A stretch of 64,000 bases of DNA from Epiperipatus broadwayi (Eukaryota > Onychophora > Udeonychophora > Euonychophora > Peripatidae): contig JAQFVV010012529.1 of assembly GCA_028023455.1 (NCBI GenBank), positions 126,001-190,000 on the forward strand, written 5' to 3'. The notes beneath the pieces were generated by a model. It did no database searches, was not told the DNA's origin, and saw only the letters and a program-made list of their open reading frames with translations. Shown piece by piece: positions 50,455 through 62,636 of this stretch. A program made the translations under genes and the position numbers. The first letter of the stretch is position 1. Every line of letters starts with the position of its first letter.

Positions 50455-51950
50455 GGAATTCAGAAATTTATTATGTAATATTCAGTGCATAGATGATGAT
50501 ATGACACATTGAAATATGATAATACCAATGTTCATAACTTGAAATAGGCATAATAACACTAAAAAATACTTATTGTAGTCTTAAGAATTGAGTTAATGTA
50601 ATAACGTTGTTAGTTATCATTTTATAAACTAGACTAGCATATCATTTCCATATTCTTATATATTCCAGCCTGAATTTATCTGCAAACTAGGCTTCTGGGC
50701 ACCACCTGATGAGGACTATTAGGAAAGACTCCAGGATATATCCTGTCTCTGTATCTAAGATGATTTATCATGATTTTTTGTATAATATTCCCAATTTTTA
50801 TGCTAATCTTTTCATAAAACTCAAAGATGAATTATGATCAATACATCCTCCTCAATTTATAATACTTGGCCAATATTAAGATTGTATGAATTATTATTGG
50901 GTGAAAAAAAAAACTGTGGACTTTATACTCTGAACTGACAATCTTTCATTTTATAAAATAAACTCTCGTACTATATTTAATAAATAATGATAAACAAAAT
51001 TATTTATTTAAAAATTAGTAACCAAATAATTTTTATGTATACAGTTCCTTATTTTCAGTCTCAAGTAAACATTATCCATTCAATTAATTGGTATTCTATA
51101 TAAATGTTAAAAAAGGCATTGTTTCACATATCTCATCTAGTTAACATAAAACAATTATTGGTCAACTTGTTTTTATATTAATCTCATGAGCTTATAATTT
51201 AAATTATATTCTCCATTATCATAAATAAATTCTTGTCTAATTATTCCTTTTAAAATTAGCAATAAGAAATATATTTTTGAATGATATTATTTCTAAATTA
51301 TATTTTAATTTATATTTTATAGGCATATATAAAAAGTCAACACACAATAGATTATAGCATTCAAACGTCCAAGAAAAATGCCCAAGGTTTATATATTATC
51401 AAACTTTATAAATATAACTTATATAAACCAGGCATTTATTATGATATAATCAAGCTTTATTGGCATTAACAAATACCCAATGTCTTTAATACATCTAGGA
51501 TATAGTCTCATATGTCATTTATCCTTAGAAATATATTCCATTTACTAAGTCACATTTAGATTCACAATCATCAAATAAATGCTCAAAAATAAGGTTTAGC
51601 CTATGAGTACATACCCTGTATAAATCTTTGTAAACATATGTGTAAGATTTCACTGATATTTTTCATAAAACCATTAATAACTAATTGGGATCATCAACCT
51701 TGGACTTGTACCTCTTATAAAAGAGTATTCTTGCTATTTAAATACGTTTACTCTTAAATAATACATCATTCTTCAAACATTAAAAATATACTACACTATA
51801 AACAAAAATAACCATGATTATATAATAAAATTCACAGACATAAAAATATATATTGTCAATGCTGATTAGTACAAAGTTATAAATCTCCATACAAAACAAT
51901 ATTAACTCATATTTGAAATAATAAGATAATGTAAAATCTTAGAGGTATAG
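50455..51950. repeat. Old duplicated segment, copy 2 (uninterrupted)
   Basis: This is the partner of 41100-44350. It lacks both insertions present in copy 1 and so preserves the empty sites: about 51240 for the LINE fragment and about 51275 for the palindromic element. Confidence 0.65.
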
Positions 51951-52329
51951 CCATTGTGAAGAATATATTAAAAAAAAAACAGGAAAATAAAGAATAGAAA
52001 AAACATGTAATAAATGATATAATTACCAATAAAAAATTTAACAAATATAGAAGAGGAACTGTGAACTTTAATTTTTTTCACAAAAAAATAAAAACTGATT
52101 ATGCTTACAAACAATGCAAAAAAATAATCATTTTGTTTTTAGCAAGCTGTAAAACAAACAATTTTACATCATATTGAATTCTACAGATTAGAAAATCAGA
52201 AAGAAATATTATTGCATATTTATAAAAAAAAAAAAAAGTCAAATTTAATTGGGTTGCCATCTTCATTCTTCAGATAAGTTGGCTTAGATTGAAACATTTA
52301 TGTTTTTCAAATTGGGCTGATATCTTGAT

Positions 52330-52510
52330 AGTGAAACAGAAATGTAAATGATGGCTAGCATAAAAAAGTTACATAGATCCTAAAACTCCAGAGACTGATC
52401 CACAATCCAAAACTCAATTGATGAAAGCCATAAACTTGAAGCTAGTCTGGGTTCAGTGAATAGAACAGTACTAGAAAAGGATTATTAAGCACTATTTTCT
52501 GAATTTGTCA
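52330..52510 (+). repeat. Relic of the hammerhead short repeat
   Basis: It shows degraded but ordered matches: GATCCTAAAACTCCAG, GATCCACAATCCAAAACTCAA, TTGATGAAAGCCATAAACTT and AGCTAGTCTGGGTTCA. The hammerhead core is lost (TTGATGA, TGAAG in place of GAAA). Confidence 0.6.
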
Positions 52511-52514
52511 ATTT

Positions 52515-54145
52515 CTAAACCTTATAGTAAATGGTGTAGCTATGGTGAAAGAAAAAAGTGTGTTGCTGAAAACTAAATAAAATAATTATGAATCTAAAAT
52601 CATGCAAAAATTTCCCTAATTGATGATAATAATTAATGATTATTGCTGCTTACCAGCAATTTATTAGGCCATGACTAGTTCAATCATTTGAGCTTTACAA
52701 TAATTAAAGAGAACCAGTTCCCAACATATAATCAAAAAGGGTCCACTATGATTGATGACAAACTGGGTCTGAACTTTATGACAAACATGTCAGTTTGTAG
52801 GACTAGTCTACATAGTCATGAAAATAAAAGTGCTAAATGTGGATAGGTGCTCAAAAGTCATATGCCATGTAGTCAAGGGAAGCATCAAATTGATTCGAGC
52901 AGTTGTGATCAAATTAAAATTATTGCAAACTGTGGTTATTCAAACAGAAGATGGAGCAATACCATAGGTACAGAGATCAGGTAAAATTGAATTATGGGTC
53001 ATCATGCAGCAGTGATGAGTTTACAAGATTCAAAAATGGTAGACCCATTAATGAAGATAACAGATCTAAAAATGAAGACACTAGATTTACAAATAAAGAT
53101 ACCTGACCTGCTGATAAAAACATCATACCTATTGATGGATTGAAACTGATGATAATGGAACAGGAAGGGACAAAGATGTCCACCAAAGCAGCTCAGTAAA
53201 TACAAACTCAACTTATGTTCAATTAATGAACTTGTCCAGATTCCATCTTATCTTTATTGAACTGAGCATTCAATACCACAGATAAATAAATATATAAATA
53301 AATAAGATATATTCAATATCAGAAACAGTACAATATCTATGATTTTCAGTCAATATGATTGCTCTCATTATGGAAGGCAATCTATCTATAAATAAACATT
53401 CAAATTTGGAGGTAAAGTCAAACAATAACAAATAACTATCAGAGCTGAATGGCAGTATCCACATTGTCCATCATATTGCTAAAGCAATGGGACAAGTTCA
53501 CATTGAACTGGAAGTTGTTAGATTTTAATCTGATACAAGGCAAGTTGTCATGGTATAGATGGTAGTGTTATCATACTTACACACGAAGAAAACAGCCACA
53601 GTACAACTGGAAGGGTTAGGCAACCCTAGAATAGCATCTGAAGTCCATTGCTTCAATAGTTGTTAGACTCTATACCTAGACAATGGTATTAAGCAACAAT
53701 ATTATAGTTGTATATATTGTAAATATATGTTGTACAAATGTTAATAAAATATTTAAATGTATTTATATGAGTCAGTGTTTATTACAATCAAATGTAAACC
53801 CAATAGCTAGTATTATTGTTTGGATTTATAAATTAAAAAGAGGCATTTGATTCTATAACCATTTCTACAATGATTAAATCAGTGGATCATCAAGATATAG
53901 ATTAAAGATATTGTCATATTCTGAAAAATATTTGTAATAATGCAACAGCAATAATTATATCACATTGTGATAGTAAAAAGATTAACATTGAGAAAGATAT
54001 ATAATAGGGTGAGTCCATATTTCTAAAACTTTTTATTGCAATTTTACAATAAATATTTTGTGAAACAAATTGGTAAACTAAGGAATATAAATATCTGGAA
54101 ATTATTTAAGTCATCTAGATTTTGCAGAAAGTGGGGTTGATTTTT
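52515..54145. other. Mixed sequence, possible LTR-like part
   Basis: At about 52990-53140 the + strand shows short repeated phrases (GATTTACAAATAAAGATACC-like) that read NEDNRSKNEDTRFTNKDT. At 53480-53760 a block ends in TTGTAAATATATGTTGTACA and AATAAAATATTT, reminiscent of a retrotransposon 3' end. I could not match either to another copy here. Confidence 0.3.
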
Positions 54146-54149
54146 CAAA

Positions 54150-54790
54150 TAATGTTTCAGACATTCAGAAAAATGTAAGAATTATCAGATGAAAATAGTA
54201 AACTAAGATTCAAAATAAATACTAAAAATAGTAATGTTCAACAGATTTTTTCAGAAAAAAATATATTGATAATCACAAATTAGAAGTTAATAATTGCGAA
54301 TACTTTGATCAGATTATTAATACAGATGAAAACAAATAGAATTATGCTTGGGTGGAGTGCTTTAGGTCGAAAAAATTTAATACTAATAGAAATTGAGATT
54401 ATGTCTTTGAAAAGAAAGATTTTTAATAAATGTGTTTTACCAATTCTTATGTATGGACATGAGATTTGAAAATTTAACAGAACAATAAGAAAAGTAATAA
54501 GAAAAGATTGAGAACAAAGTACATGAGTGAAAATAAAGAAATATAACTAATATTATTGAAAAAATTAAATAATTAAAATAGAGCTGAGTTGGACATATTT
54601 CAAGGAGATGATAGTTTGACAGTTGAAGTCTTAAACTGGGTCCAAAAAGATAATAAAAGTCCATGAAATAGACTATATGTGTGATGGATGAATGAAACGA
54701 AAGTTTTCTGGTGTGTTGTAGGGAAGAGAGGCTAGAAATAAAAAAAAAAACTGTATTAAAACATTCACCCTTCATTATAATAATGGTTGA
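54150..54790 (+). pseudogene. RTE/Jockey-like LINE reverse transcriptase relic
   Basis: With frame changes the + strand reads ELSDENSKLRFKINTKNSNV, then TNRIMLGWSALGRKNLI, then SLKRKIFNKCVLPILMYGHE, later AELDIFQGDDS and VEVLNWVQKDNKS. This follows the usual order 'xxGLKINxxKTK..., RxxxAwsALxx..., xxLKxxlFNxCVLPvLxYGxExW, ... xxVLxWxPxdgKR' of the RT C-terminal half in RTE/Jockey-type elements. It is a different, more decayed copy than the one at 42 kb. Confidence 0.65.
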
Positions 54791-55829
54791 AAAAGATGGC
54801 TATGATATAAAGTTATTATATTTCTAATACTTGGATTTCCTGTATTGGTTTGCTTTTAATTTTTTAATCTGTGAATATGTTAGAATTAATCATTTTATAT
54901 TTTTGAATAGAATAGAAAAAGATAAATCAATATTTAAGAAAGTTAGGAAGATATGAAATTAAAGAACTTATAGGCAAATATAAAAATAATATCAGCATGT
55001 ATTTTTAACAAGTTCATTTTATATCTAATTAAATAAAAGTAAATAAAAAGACATACTAGTTTTTAAAAAAAATTAAGGTTTTATAATTAACAGATTATTG
55101 ATAATCCATTTTTAAATGGATTCCAAAATAACAGATAAACATAGAAACATAGTAATTAGCATTAAAAAAATTTTTTTGCATAAAAAAGAATCAAGATTTG
55201 TGGTTTCAGAAAAGCTAAATATAAAAATTAAAACTGTTGTTGTATTGTTTTCAATCAGATATTCATTTAGGCACCCATTACTTCATATTAGTAGAAACTA
55301 TTTAAAACTGTCTGAGTTTAAACATTATGGAGAAATAAAAGAGAGTTAGAAAAGAAAATCACATATAAGTAAGACAATTAATTTCTGCCAGTAATAACTA
55401 TCCATATAAAAATTAAGGCAGAGTGCTTTTTAGTGTTAATTTGATTTTCAACAATATATGCTAAATATATGCCAGAAGTTTATCATTTGTACTTTCAACA
55501 TGTAATCTCTCAACAGAGAAATGTTAATTTTGTCATGTCTCATAGCTAGTGATCAAAGATAAGGATGTAAAACTTAAATCTTTTTGGTTATCCTGATAGA
55601 AATTTCTGTTATTCAAAAGTTTCCCTAGCTCGTTAAGATGAACATTAATCCAAATTAGACTGATAAAAAAAAACAATGAATGACATAAAAAATATTAAGA
55701 GACTACTTACCAAAATCACAATTTTTTTTTTATTTTGCTGTAATATCTTATATAAATACAATTTATCCAAACCACTTCGAACACTTTTTAGCAAAATCCT
55801 TTATTTGTACATAAATACATACACCTACA

Positions 55830-55857
55830 TTTTAACTGTCTTGCAGTCTTCTTCAGA
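55830..55857 (-). ncRNA. Hammerhead-like relic in the PLE pseudo-LTR
   Basis: On the minus strand CTGAAGA (55850-55856) is followed by GACTG/CAGTT around CAAGA and then AAAATGTA. Replacing TAAAATG with CGAAACG, three CpG-type transitions, would give the usual PLE hammerhead core with minimal stem III. As it stands, the G before AAA is missing and it should be inactive. Confidence 0.45.
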
Positions 55858-56721
55858 GCTATGATATAATGAACAAAATAAAATACATAACTATACAATA
55901 ACATGAAAGCTAAACACCTTCAAACAGATACGCTTTCACGTTATTATATTATCTGTTTACGCTTAAATTTGATATAACTATACAAATAATACCATAAAAA
56001 ATGTAAACAATAAAAAACTAAAAACAACATAAAATATATTAAAAAAAACTAATAAAAGTGAAATAAATAATCAAACCCAAATAAAATAATCCAGTTAATA
56101 TAAAATAAAATATACAATATAAATAGAAAATAAATTATACATGTGCATTCCTAACTGTATACATATATATTCAAGAACAATTAGTAATCTAAATATATTA
56201 TTTATTTTTATTATTATTAACAATCTCCTAATTATTTCTATTCTTTATGAACTTAAACTTTATCGTTATTAACTAACATTCTTTTAATTTTAAATCATAT
56301 AGTATCTATTATTTCCTTACTTATTCTTCTCTTAAAAACACTATTTTATATTTATTATTTTTTTTATATCTAAAACCTATAAATATTATAATCTTTGAGC
56401 TTAACCAGTTCACTTTAATCTCTTAAAAAAGCATTTTTTTTCAAAAAATTATCTTATAACCTAGTTCCCTCTATTACATATTATTTAAACTAAATATATA
56501 TATATTCCCTACAACTCTTTATTTATATATATATATATATTATTTTATACACTTTGACTTTTATTATTATTATATATCATCACATGATCACCATCTCTTA
56601 TGTTAGCACATAACTGTTATTAAAGAGGCAAAACTCTCCATACAGTAGTGCAACCCTATGCCAACCAGAGTAATCAATGGATGCCAGAAGGCTTGTGCAT
56701 AAAATCCCCATCTAGTGCCTA

Positions 56722-56788
56722 CTCATCCAATATCCCCAGACTAGTTTCTGACTTGTGGCCTTTGTCAGTGAGGAGCCTTGAATCTGAG
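56722..56788 (-). ncRNA. Hammerhead fold, G8 mutated
   Basis: On the minus strand stem I, GAAA, CTAG and GUC are present. The first core segment reads CTGACAA instead of CTGANGA (G8 to A), and stem II is GGC/GTC with one wobble or mismatch. It is likely inactive. Confidence 0.6.
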
Positions 56789-57117
56789 AGCACTGCACCT
56801 CGATTTTAGGATCTAATGCAACCCTCCAGCAGCCACCTTTTATCTCTACTTAAATACAAAACTTTGAGGATGAAATTGAAAACACAATACTTTCAATCTA
56901 AGCTCAATAGCTTATATAGTCATATGGATCTAAACTCAGTTCAGCACTCATACATTTTGGTGTCTTAGACTCTTTAACAACCATAGCTATATAAGCTATT
57001 GATCTTAGATTGAAAATATTGTGTTTTCAATTTCATTCTCATAGTTTTGTAGTTAAGTAGAGATAAAAGGTAGCTGCTGGAGGGTTGCATTAGATCCTAA
57101 AATCTAGGTGCAGTGCT

Positions 57118-57184
57118 CTCAGATCCAAGGCTCCTCACTGACGAAGGCTACTAGCCAGAAACTAGTCTGGGGATATTAGATGAG
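57118..57184 (+). ncRNA. Type I hammerhead ribozyme candidate, best complete copy
   Basis: Core: CTGACGA (57138-57144), stem II GGCT (57146-57149) / AGCC (57153-57156) with loop ACT, GAAA (57158-57161), and stem III of A-U plus C57162-G57165 closed by UA. GUC ends at 57167, the predicted cleavage site. Stem I: CTCCTCA side (57132-57137) pairs with TGGGGA (57168-57173). After an internal loop, TCCAA (57124-57128) pairs with TTAGA (57176-57180) with one mismatch; after a two-base bulge, CTCA (57118-57121) pairs with TGAG (57181-57184). Every invariant hammerhead base is present. The very short stem III suggests activity in tandem or dimeric RNA, as in PLE and retrozyme hammerheads. Confidence 0.75.
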
Positions 57185-57599
57185 TAGGCACTAGATGGGG
57201 ATTTTATGCACAAGCCTTCTGGCATCCATTGATTACTCTGGCTGGCACAGGGTGGCACTAGTGTATGGGGAGTTTTGCCTGTTTTATTATTATATAATTC
57301 TCATAAATTTATATTATATTGCTTTATATGTAAATATTATGCTAAGTTTTTTTCTAATATGTAATATCTATAAATATACCCATGTTTATACTAATATTTA
57401 ACTTAACCATTTTTTATAACCCATAATTCATTTATAAACAATTTTCTCTTTATATATTTACTTCTATATATTTTATTTAATAACTATATCAATCCCATCC
57501 TAATCCCAGAATTTCTATTAAATTTTGGTTTTATCTTTCTTATTAGTATTGTTTTTTTATTTTCCTTTCTTTAATATTTTCTGTATGTAACCTAATTTT

Positions 57600-57860
57600 T
57601 ATTGAACTTTATGTAAATTTGTGTCCTGTTTCTTTCATATGTATATATATCAGTGATTTATTATCTGACACGTTTTAATCTTGTTTTTATAGAATTTTTT
57701 GTTTCTCCCACATATTTGTTATCAATCCCACTATCTAGACAATGTTTGCTTTTTATCACATATACTCCATTAATTATTTCTTTATTATATTTATTATATC
57801 CTATGTATTTGTTATCTATCAAATTTAATAGGTTTTCTAATTTTTATTACTATTTTTGTA
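57600..57860 (-). pseudogene. PLE GIY-YIG endonuclease remnant (copy A)
   Basis: The minus strand mirrors the + strand sequence at 63010-63240. Both read NGVYVIKSKQCLDS, then NKYVEETNF, then YIHMKETGHKF, with stops. GVYVI corresponds to GIY, the YIG is degraded, and HMKETGH is the conserved distal motif of PLE endonucleases. The long hydrophobic + strand frame at 57653-58099 is a shadow of this K/N-rich coding strand. Confidence 0.6.
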
Positions 57861-58271
57861 GTAATTGTTCTTTTGCATTTTTTATTAATATTCTTTATTA
57901 TTTTGTTAAACTTATTCACTATAATATTATTTATTTTTATTCCTATACAGTATATTTATTTTCACCTTTCTTTTTTCCTTCATTCTTTTCATTTTTATTT
58001 ATCTTATACTCTATTTTTTCAATACTTCTTTTAATTATACGTAGAGGAAAAATACTCATTTTTAACTCATTGATTATTAAATCTTTTTATTTAATATAGT
58101 CTTCTTTCCTTGAACAATACATTGCAGCCCTATATATTCTTGAATATATACAACTAATTTTATATTTCCCATCAATGTTGGAAAAACAACTTATTTTGTT
58201 ACCAATATTGTTCTTCTTATAAATATTTGTCTGAATATACTATTTTTCATCTATCAATTTCTTTTGAAATG

Positions 58272-58513
58272 TTATATCCAGATATGCAATTTCATTATTT
58301 TCTTCCTTCTCAACCGTAAACTTTATATCCTTTTCCATTTTATTAGTATCATTAATGAACCATTTTGTTTGTCTTTGGCTTTAATTAAAAATCATCAAAT
58401 ATCTGTTAAAAACAAAGGAGCATTTTTATTTTCTGTTATGTTTTTATCAAACTCATTCATATAAATATCACTTAAAATTGCACTTAGAGCTCCTCCCATT
58501 AATAATCCTTTTC
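58272..58513 (-). repeat. About 242-bp duplication flanking the foreign segment, copy 1
   Basis: This is about 95% identical by eye to 59914-60155 in the same orientation (offset 1642). On the minus strand it encodes GGALSAILSDIYMNEFDKN, the PLE RT motif around the 'G-x-x-x-S-x-x-L-A-x-IYM' block. The PLE RT is thus repeated on both sides of the foreign segment 58514-59913. Confidence 0.8.
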
Positions 58514-59913
58514 TCTTTTTTTTTTATTAAGGAAAAAAAATGCAGGTGACTGATCACCTGCTACATGATGTAAATACATTTCTTTAAAAGAAATCTTGAG
58601 ATCATACTACAGCCAATAACCCTAGTCTTCTCCATTGATTCATAAGAGTCTTTGAATTGCCAAATCCTTTAATTCACAGATCCTTAAAACTTCATCCATG
58701 TTGACATATCTTTGTATAAGCTGCATCTATGGAATTCATACTTTAATCCATTTCTGAATTTCTATTGCTTTTCTGTTCTGAATTTTCTTCAAAATTTTCC
58801 TCTTGTGAGCTTATTTCTTCATCATCGGTGATTTCTTCCGTTTCATCAGTACACACAGGACTAGTACTAATTTGTTGCTGCATTTCCTTTGGACAGCCAT
58901 CTACTTCCTCACTTCCGGAACTGTCACTATGAACCTCATTGCTCCATTGTTCTTCTACATTATCAAGTTCTTCCACTGGATTAGCAGACTTTTCTGAAAT
59001 AACCTGCACTACTTCACCTTGCCTGCTTCCAGACCTGTCACTACAAGCCTCATCATTCCATTGCTCTTATATTTCCTCTGGATTATCTGCCTCTTCTAAA
59101 ATTATCTGCCCTACTTCACACTTGCTATATACATGCTCCTTCCAAAAAAGACATGCCCCTTTAAATTCAACAATACATTTGAAGATCATGGGATGAGCTA
59201 AAATATCCTGTTCCATTACCTCTGGGTCATCGACTATCTGACCTTCTGATTCAGTTTCCATCTCATCCCCTGACTCCTGTTGAGTGAACTTATTCTGTTT
59301 TCTTTTCCTTTTTCTCTTTCCCCTTGAGAGACCCTCAGTTTTATTTTCTTGCTCACCATACAGCTCAATGTTTGAGCCCACAACACTATGCTCATCGGTT
59401 TGTGAGTCAGAGCCATTCTTATTTTTCCTTTTGAAACTTGCACATTGGGTCATTTTACTCATTTGAGTTGAATCATTCTCACTTAGTTCTGTATCATTGA
59501 ACATGTTAGTTTCTTTTAATTGACCAATTTCTTCTAATGTGCCTTCATATTCTTCGGATTGTATTGATTCGGAGTTGGTCAGTTCTGCCTGTGCTGATTG
59601 TTTCTTTATCTCTTTGGCTGTATCTCTAGCTTGACCTGCATTTGTCCCATCTTCAAATCTACTATGCAAGGTTTCTTGATTTTCCTTATAATGTAGCTTA
59701 TTTGTTTTCACTTTATCTTTTAAATGAGATTCTTGTAATTCCAGTTCTAATTGTTGATTTATAAGTGAAGGATTGCTTGATGTTATTGTACATTTGTGGA
59801 ATCCACTATAGCTTTCCCCACATTTTGTGCATAATCTTTTTGGACAGGCCCTAATTAAATGGCCAGTGTCTCCACATCCATAACATGGTGGTTGAATTCC
59901 TTGAATTACTATA
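58514..59913 (-). mobile_element. Foreign retroposed segment with CCHC and acidic protein
   Basis: This 1.4-kb segment differs from its host PLE in composition (richer in G+C, better codon use). Read on the minus strand it begins with a zinc-knuckle protein (59905 downward) and ends in AATAAAAAAAAAAGAG (about 58528-58513), which looks like a polyadenylation signal with a short A tail. It is flanked by the 242-bp duplication of PLE sequence. The simplest reading is insertion of a reverse-transcribed RNA. Confidence 0.6.
58743..59905 (-). pseudogene. Zinc-knuckle, acidic/basic low-complexity ORF (LINE ORF1-like)
   Basis: On the minus strand the frame reads PPCYGCGDTGHLIRACPKRL then CTKCGESYSGFHKC, giving one CCHC knuckle followed by a second Cys/His cluster (about 59885-59785). 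This is the arrangement of ORF1 proteins of several LINE clades. A long charged region follows: ATG at 59711, 214 residues with EEYEGTLEEIGQLKETN, the basic patch RGKRKRKRKQNKF, and IFKCIVEFKGACLFWKEHVY. After one stop (near 59067) a further acidic stretch runs to 58743 (DETEEITDDEEISSQEENFE). Only one internal stop in about 1.1 kb suggests a relatively young insertion. Exact family unknown; an ORF1 fragment is my best reading, a host processed pseudogene the alternative. Confidence 0.5.
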
Positions 59914-60155
59914 TTATATCCAGGTATGCAATTTCATTATTTTCTTCCTTCTCAACCGTAAACTTTATATTCTCTTCCATTTTATTAGTATCATTAATGA
60001 ACCATTTTGTTTGTCTTTGGCTTTAATTAAAAATCATCAAATATCTGTTAAAAATAAAGGAGCATTTTTATTTTCTGTTATATTTTAATCAAACCCATTC
60101 ATATAAATATCACTTAAAATTGCACTTAGAGCTCCTCCCAATAATAATCCTTCTC
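59914..60155 (-). repeat. About 242-bp duplication flanking the foreign segment, copy 2
   Basis: This is the partner of 58272-58513. It is continuous with the upstream PLE RT (60156-60762). The minus strand reads GGALSAILSDIYMNGFD with nearby stops. Confidence 0.8.
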
Positions 60156-60372
60156 TTTGCTTATAAAATTCCCTATTACATTCAAAAGTTACATTTTTTA
60201 CAACATAATTTCATTAAATCTACCAAAATATGAACAGGTAATTTCATTTTTTTAAATTTTTATCCTTAATATACTTTTCTACAGTTAAATTTATTGCTTT
60301 TCCTATATTTAAATTAGTATACATTTAAATAATATCCATTTTTATAAATGTTAAATTTCTATATTCATATTT

Positions 60373-60762
60373 TTAAAATATGTCATTAATTTCATCTATT
60401 AAAATTTTAATATTTTTAAAGTTGGAATTTTCATTCTCATTAGCATATTTTTTAAAAATTTCAATCGACAAACATTTTGAAACTTTTTCTAAGTAAGATC
60501 CCTTACAATCAATAATTGATCTTAGTGGTATATTTTCTTTGTTAGTTTTTGGAGCCCCATATATTCTTGCTATTCTACATTCTTTATTCCCTATTTTCTC
60601 AAATGTTGATCTGACTATTAAACCCTCTTTATAAATATGTTTAATTAATGTATATATTTTTTTATTTTTTAAGTCACTATCATTCTTTTTAACTTTTTCA
60701 AATATCTTATCACTCAGCATAACCTTAATTTTTTCTAAATAATCGTTTTTATCTAATATCAC
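60373..60762 (-). pseudogene. PLE reverse transcriptase, N-terminal motifs
   Basis: An open stretch of 129 residues on the minus strand. It contains KKIYTLIKHIYKEGLIV, then CRIARIYGAPKTNKENIPLR followed by SIIDCKGSYLEKVSKCLSIE. The 'R-x-Y-G-x-P-K-x-x-K-x-x-x-P-L-R-x-I' block is the signature of Penelope RT (usually YGLPKIHK...PLRPI). Downstream RT motifs, including GGALSAILSDIYM, follow after a gap with stops. The catalytic YxDD box is not intact, so the enzyme is dead. Confidence 0.8.
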
Positions 60763-61589
60763 TAATTTATTCCTTTTATCTTACTTTAGGAAAACTATTT
60801 CTTCTTTATACTTAGATCTAATCTTTCTGACTTCTCTCTTCCCTATTAACATTCCCCATACTTCTATTTTCAAATTTATTATTATTTTCTATATCAAATC
60901 ATTTATTTCTTTTTTAAATTCATCAAACCATATTTTCTCTTCATTATTTATCAATTTTGTAATATCTTTGACATCATAATAATGAACTTCATATTTTTCT
61001 TCTACAAAATCTTGTGCTATTTTTTCATTGCTGCTTCTATCTCTACCACATCCTTCTTAATGTCATTTCCAATTGGCACATATTTAATTCCAGTCCTGTT
61101 CTATTAGCTGGCATCAACCACTTGATGGCATTATTTATATGCAAAAACACAGGTTAATAGAACAGTACCTTAATTCATTTATTCAATATATATATTTCTT
61201 CTTCTGTAAAGTCTATCTTTGAAAGATTCTGTATATTATTCAATTTGTCATCTGTTATAATGCATTATTTTACTTTTTGTTCTTCCACCAATATTTTAAA
61301 TTTTGTAACAAGTCTCTCATTTGCTTTCTCATTTATTATACTTCTTCTTATCTCACGCAATTCTTTAAATTTATCTTCTTCATATTTTGTTATTTTATCC
61401 CTCAATCTGAATTCTATATTATTTATTTTCTTATATAAATCTTTTTTTCTTTTTTAACAACTTCTAATGTACTTCTTTAAGACATTTTTTCCCATCTTCT
61501 TTATAAATATTTTATTATTATTTAGGGTTCTTTTAATTTCTCCATCTTAATGAATTTAGGTATTATATTATTATCATCACCTTTTTTAG

Positions 61590-61765
<176 letters not shown>

Positions 61766-61784
61766 AAATGTGGTTTTAATTTCT

Positions 61785-62636
<852 letters not shown>

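Larger units (their letters stand above)
56577..57283. mobile_element. Inverted dimer of the hammerhead short repeat
   Basis: The 707-bp insertion lies in the PLE 3' region and is bounded by a 13-bp duplication TTATTATTATATA (56564-56576 and 57284-57296). The left half is a nearly complete unit in reverse orientation (to about 56990). The right half is a forward unit starting mid-unit (about 56991) and running through the hammerhead to TTTTGCCTGTTT. Arms of about 300 bp can therefore pair. The inverted PLE copy at 63515-63560 shows the unoccupied site. Confidence 0.88.

Noticed and set aside
50697-50730. CTGATGAGGACTATTAGGAAAG as a hammerhead candidate
   Set aside because: Stem II cannot form, and the paralogous copy near 41390 (CTGATGAATATTATCAAGAAAG) does not preserve one either.
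57653-58099. 148-residue hydrophobic frame resembling a membrane protein, and its twin at 62730-63107 (-)
   Set aside because: Both are antisense shadows of the lysine/asparagine-rich C-terminal part of the two PLE copies.
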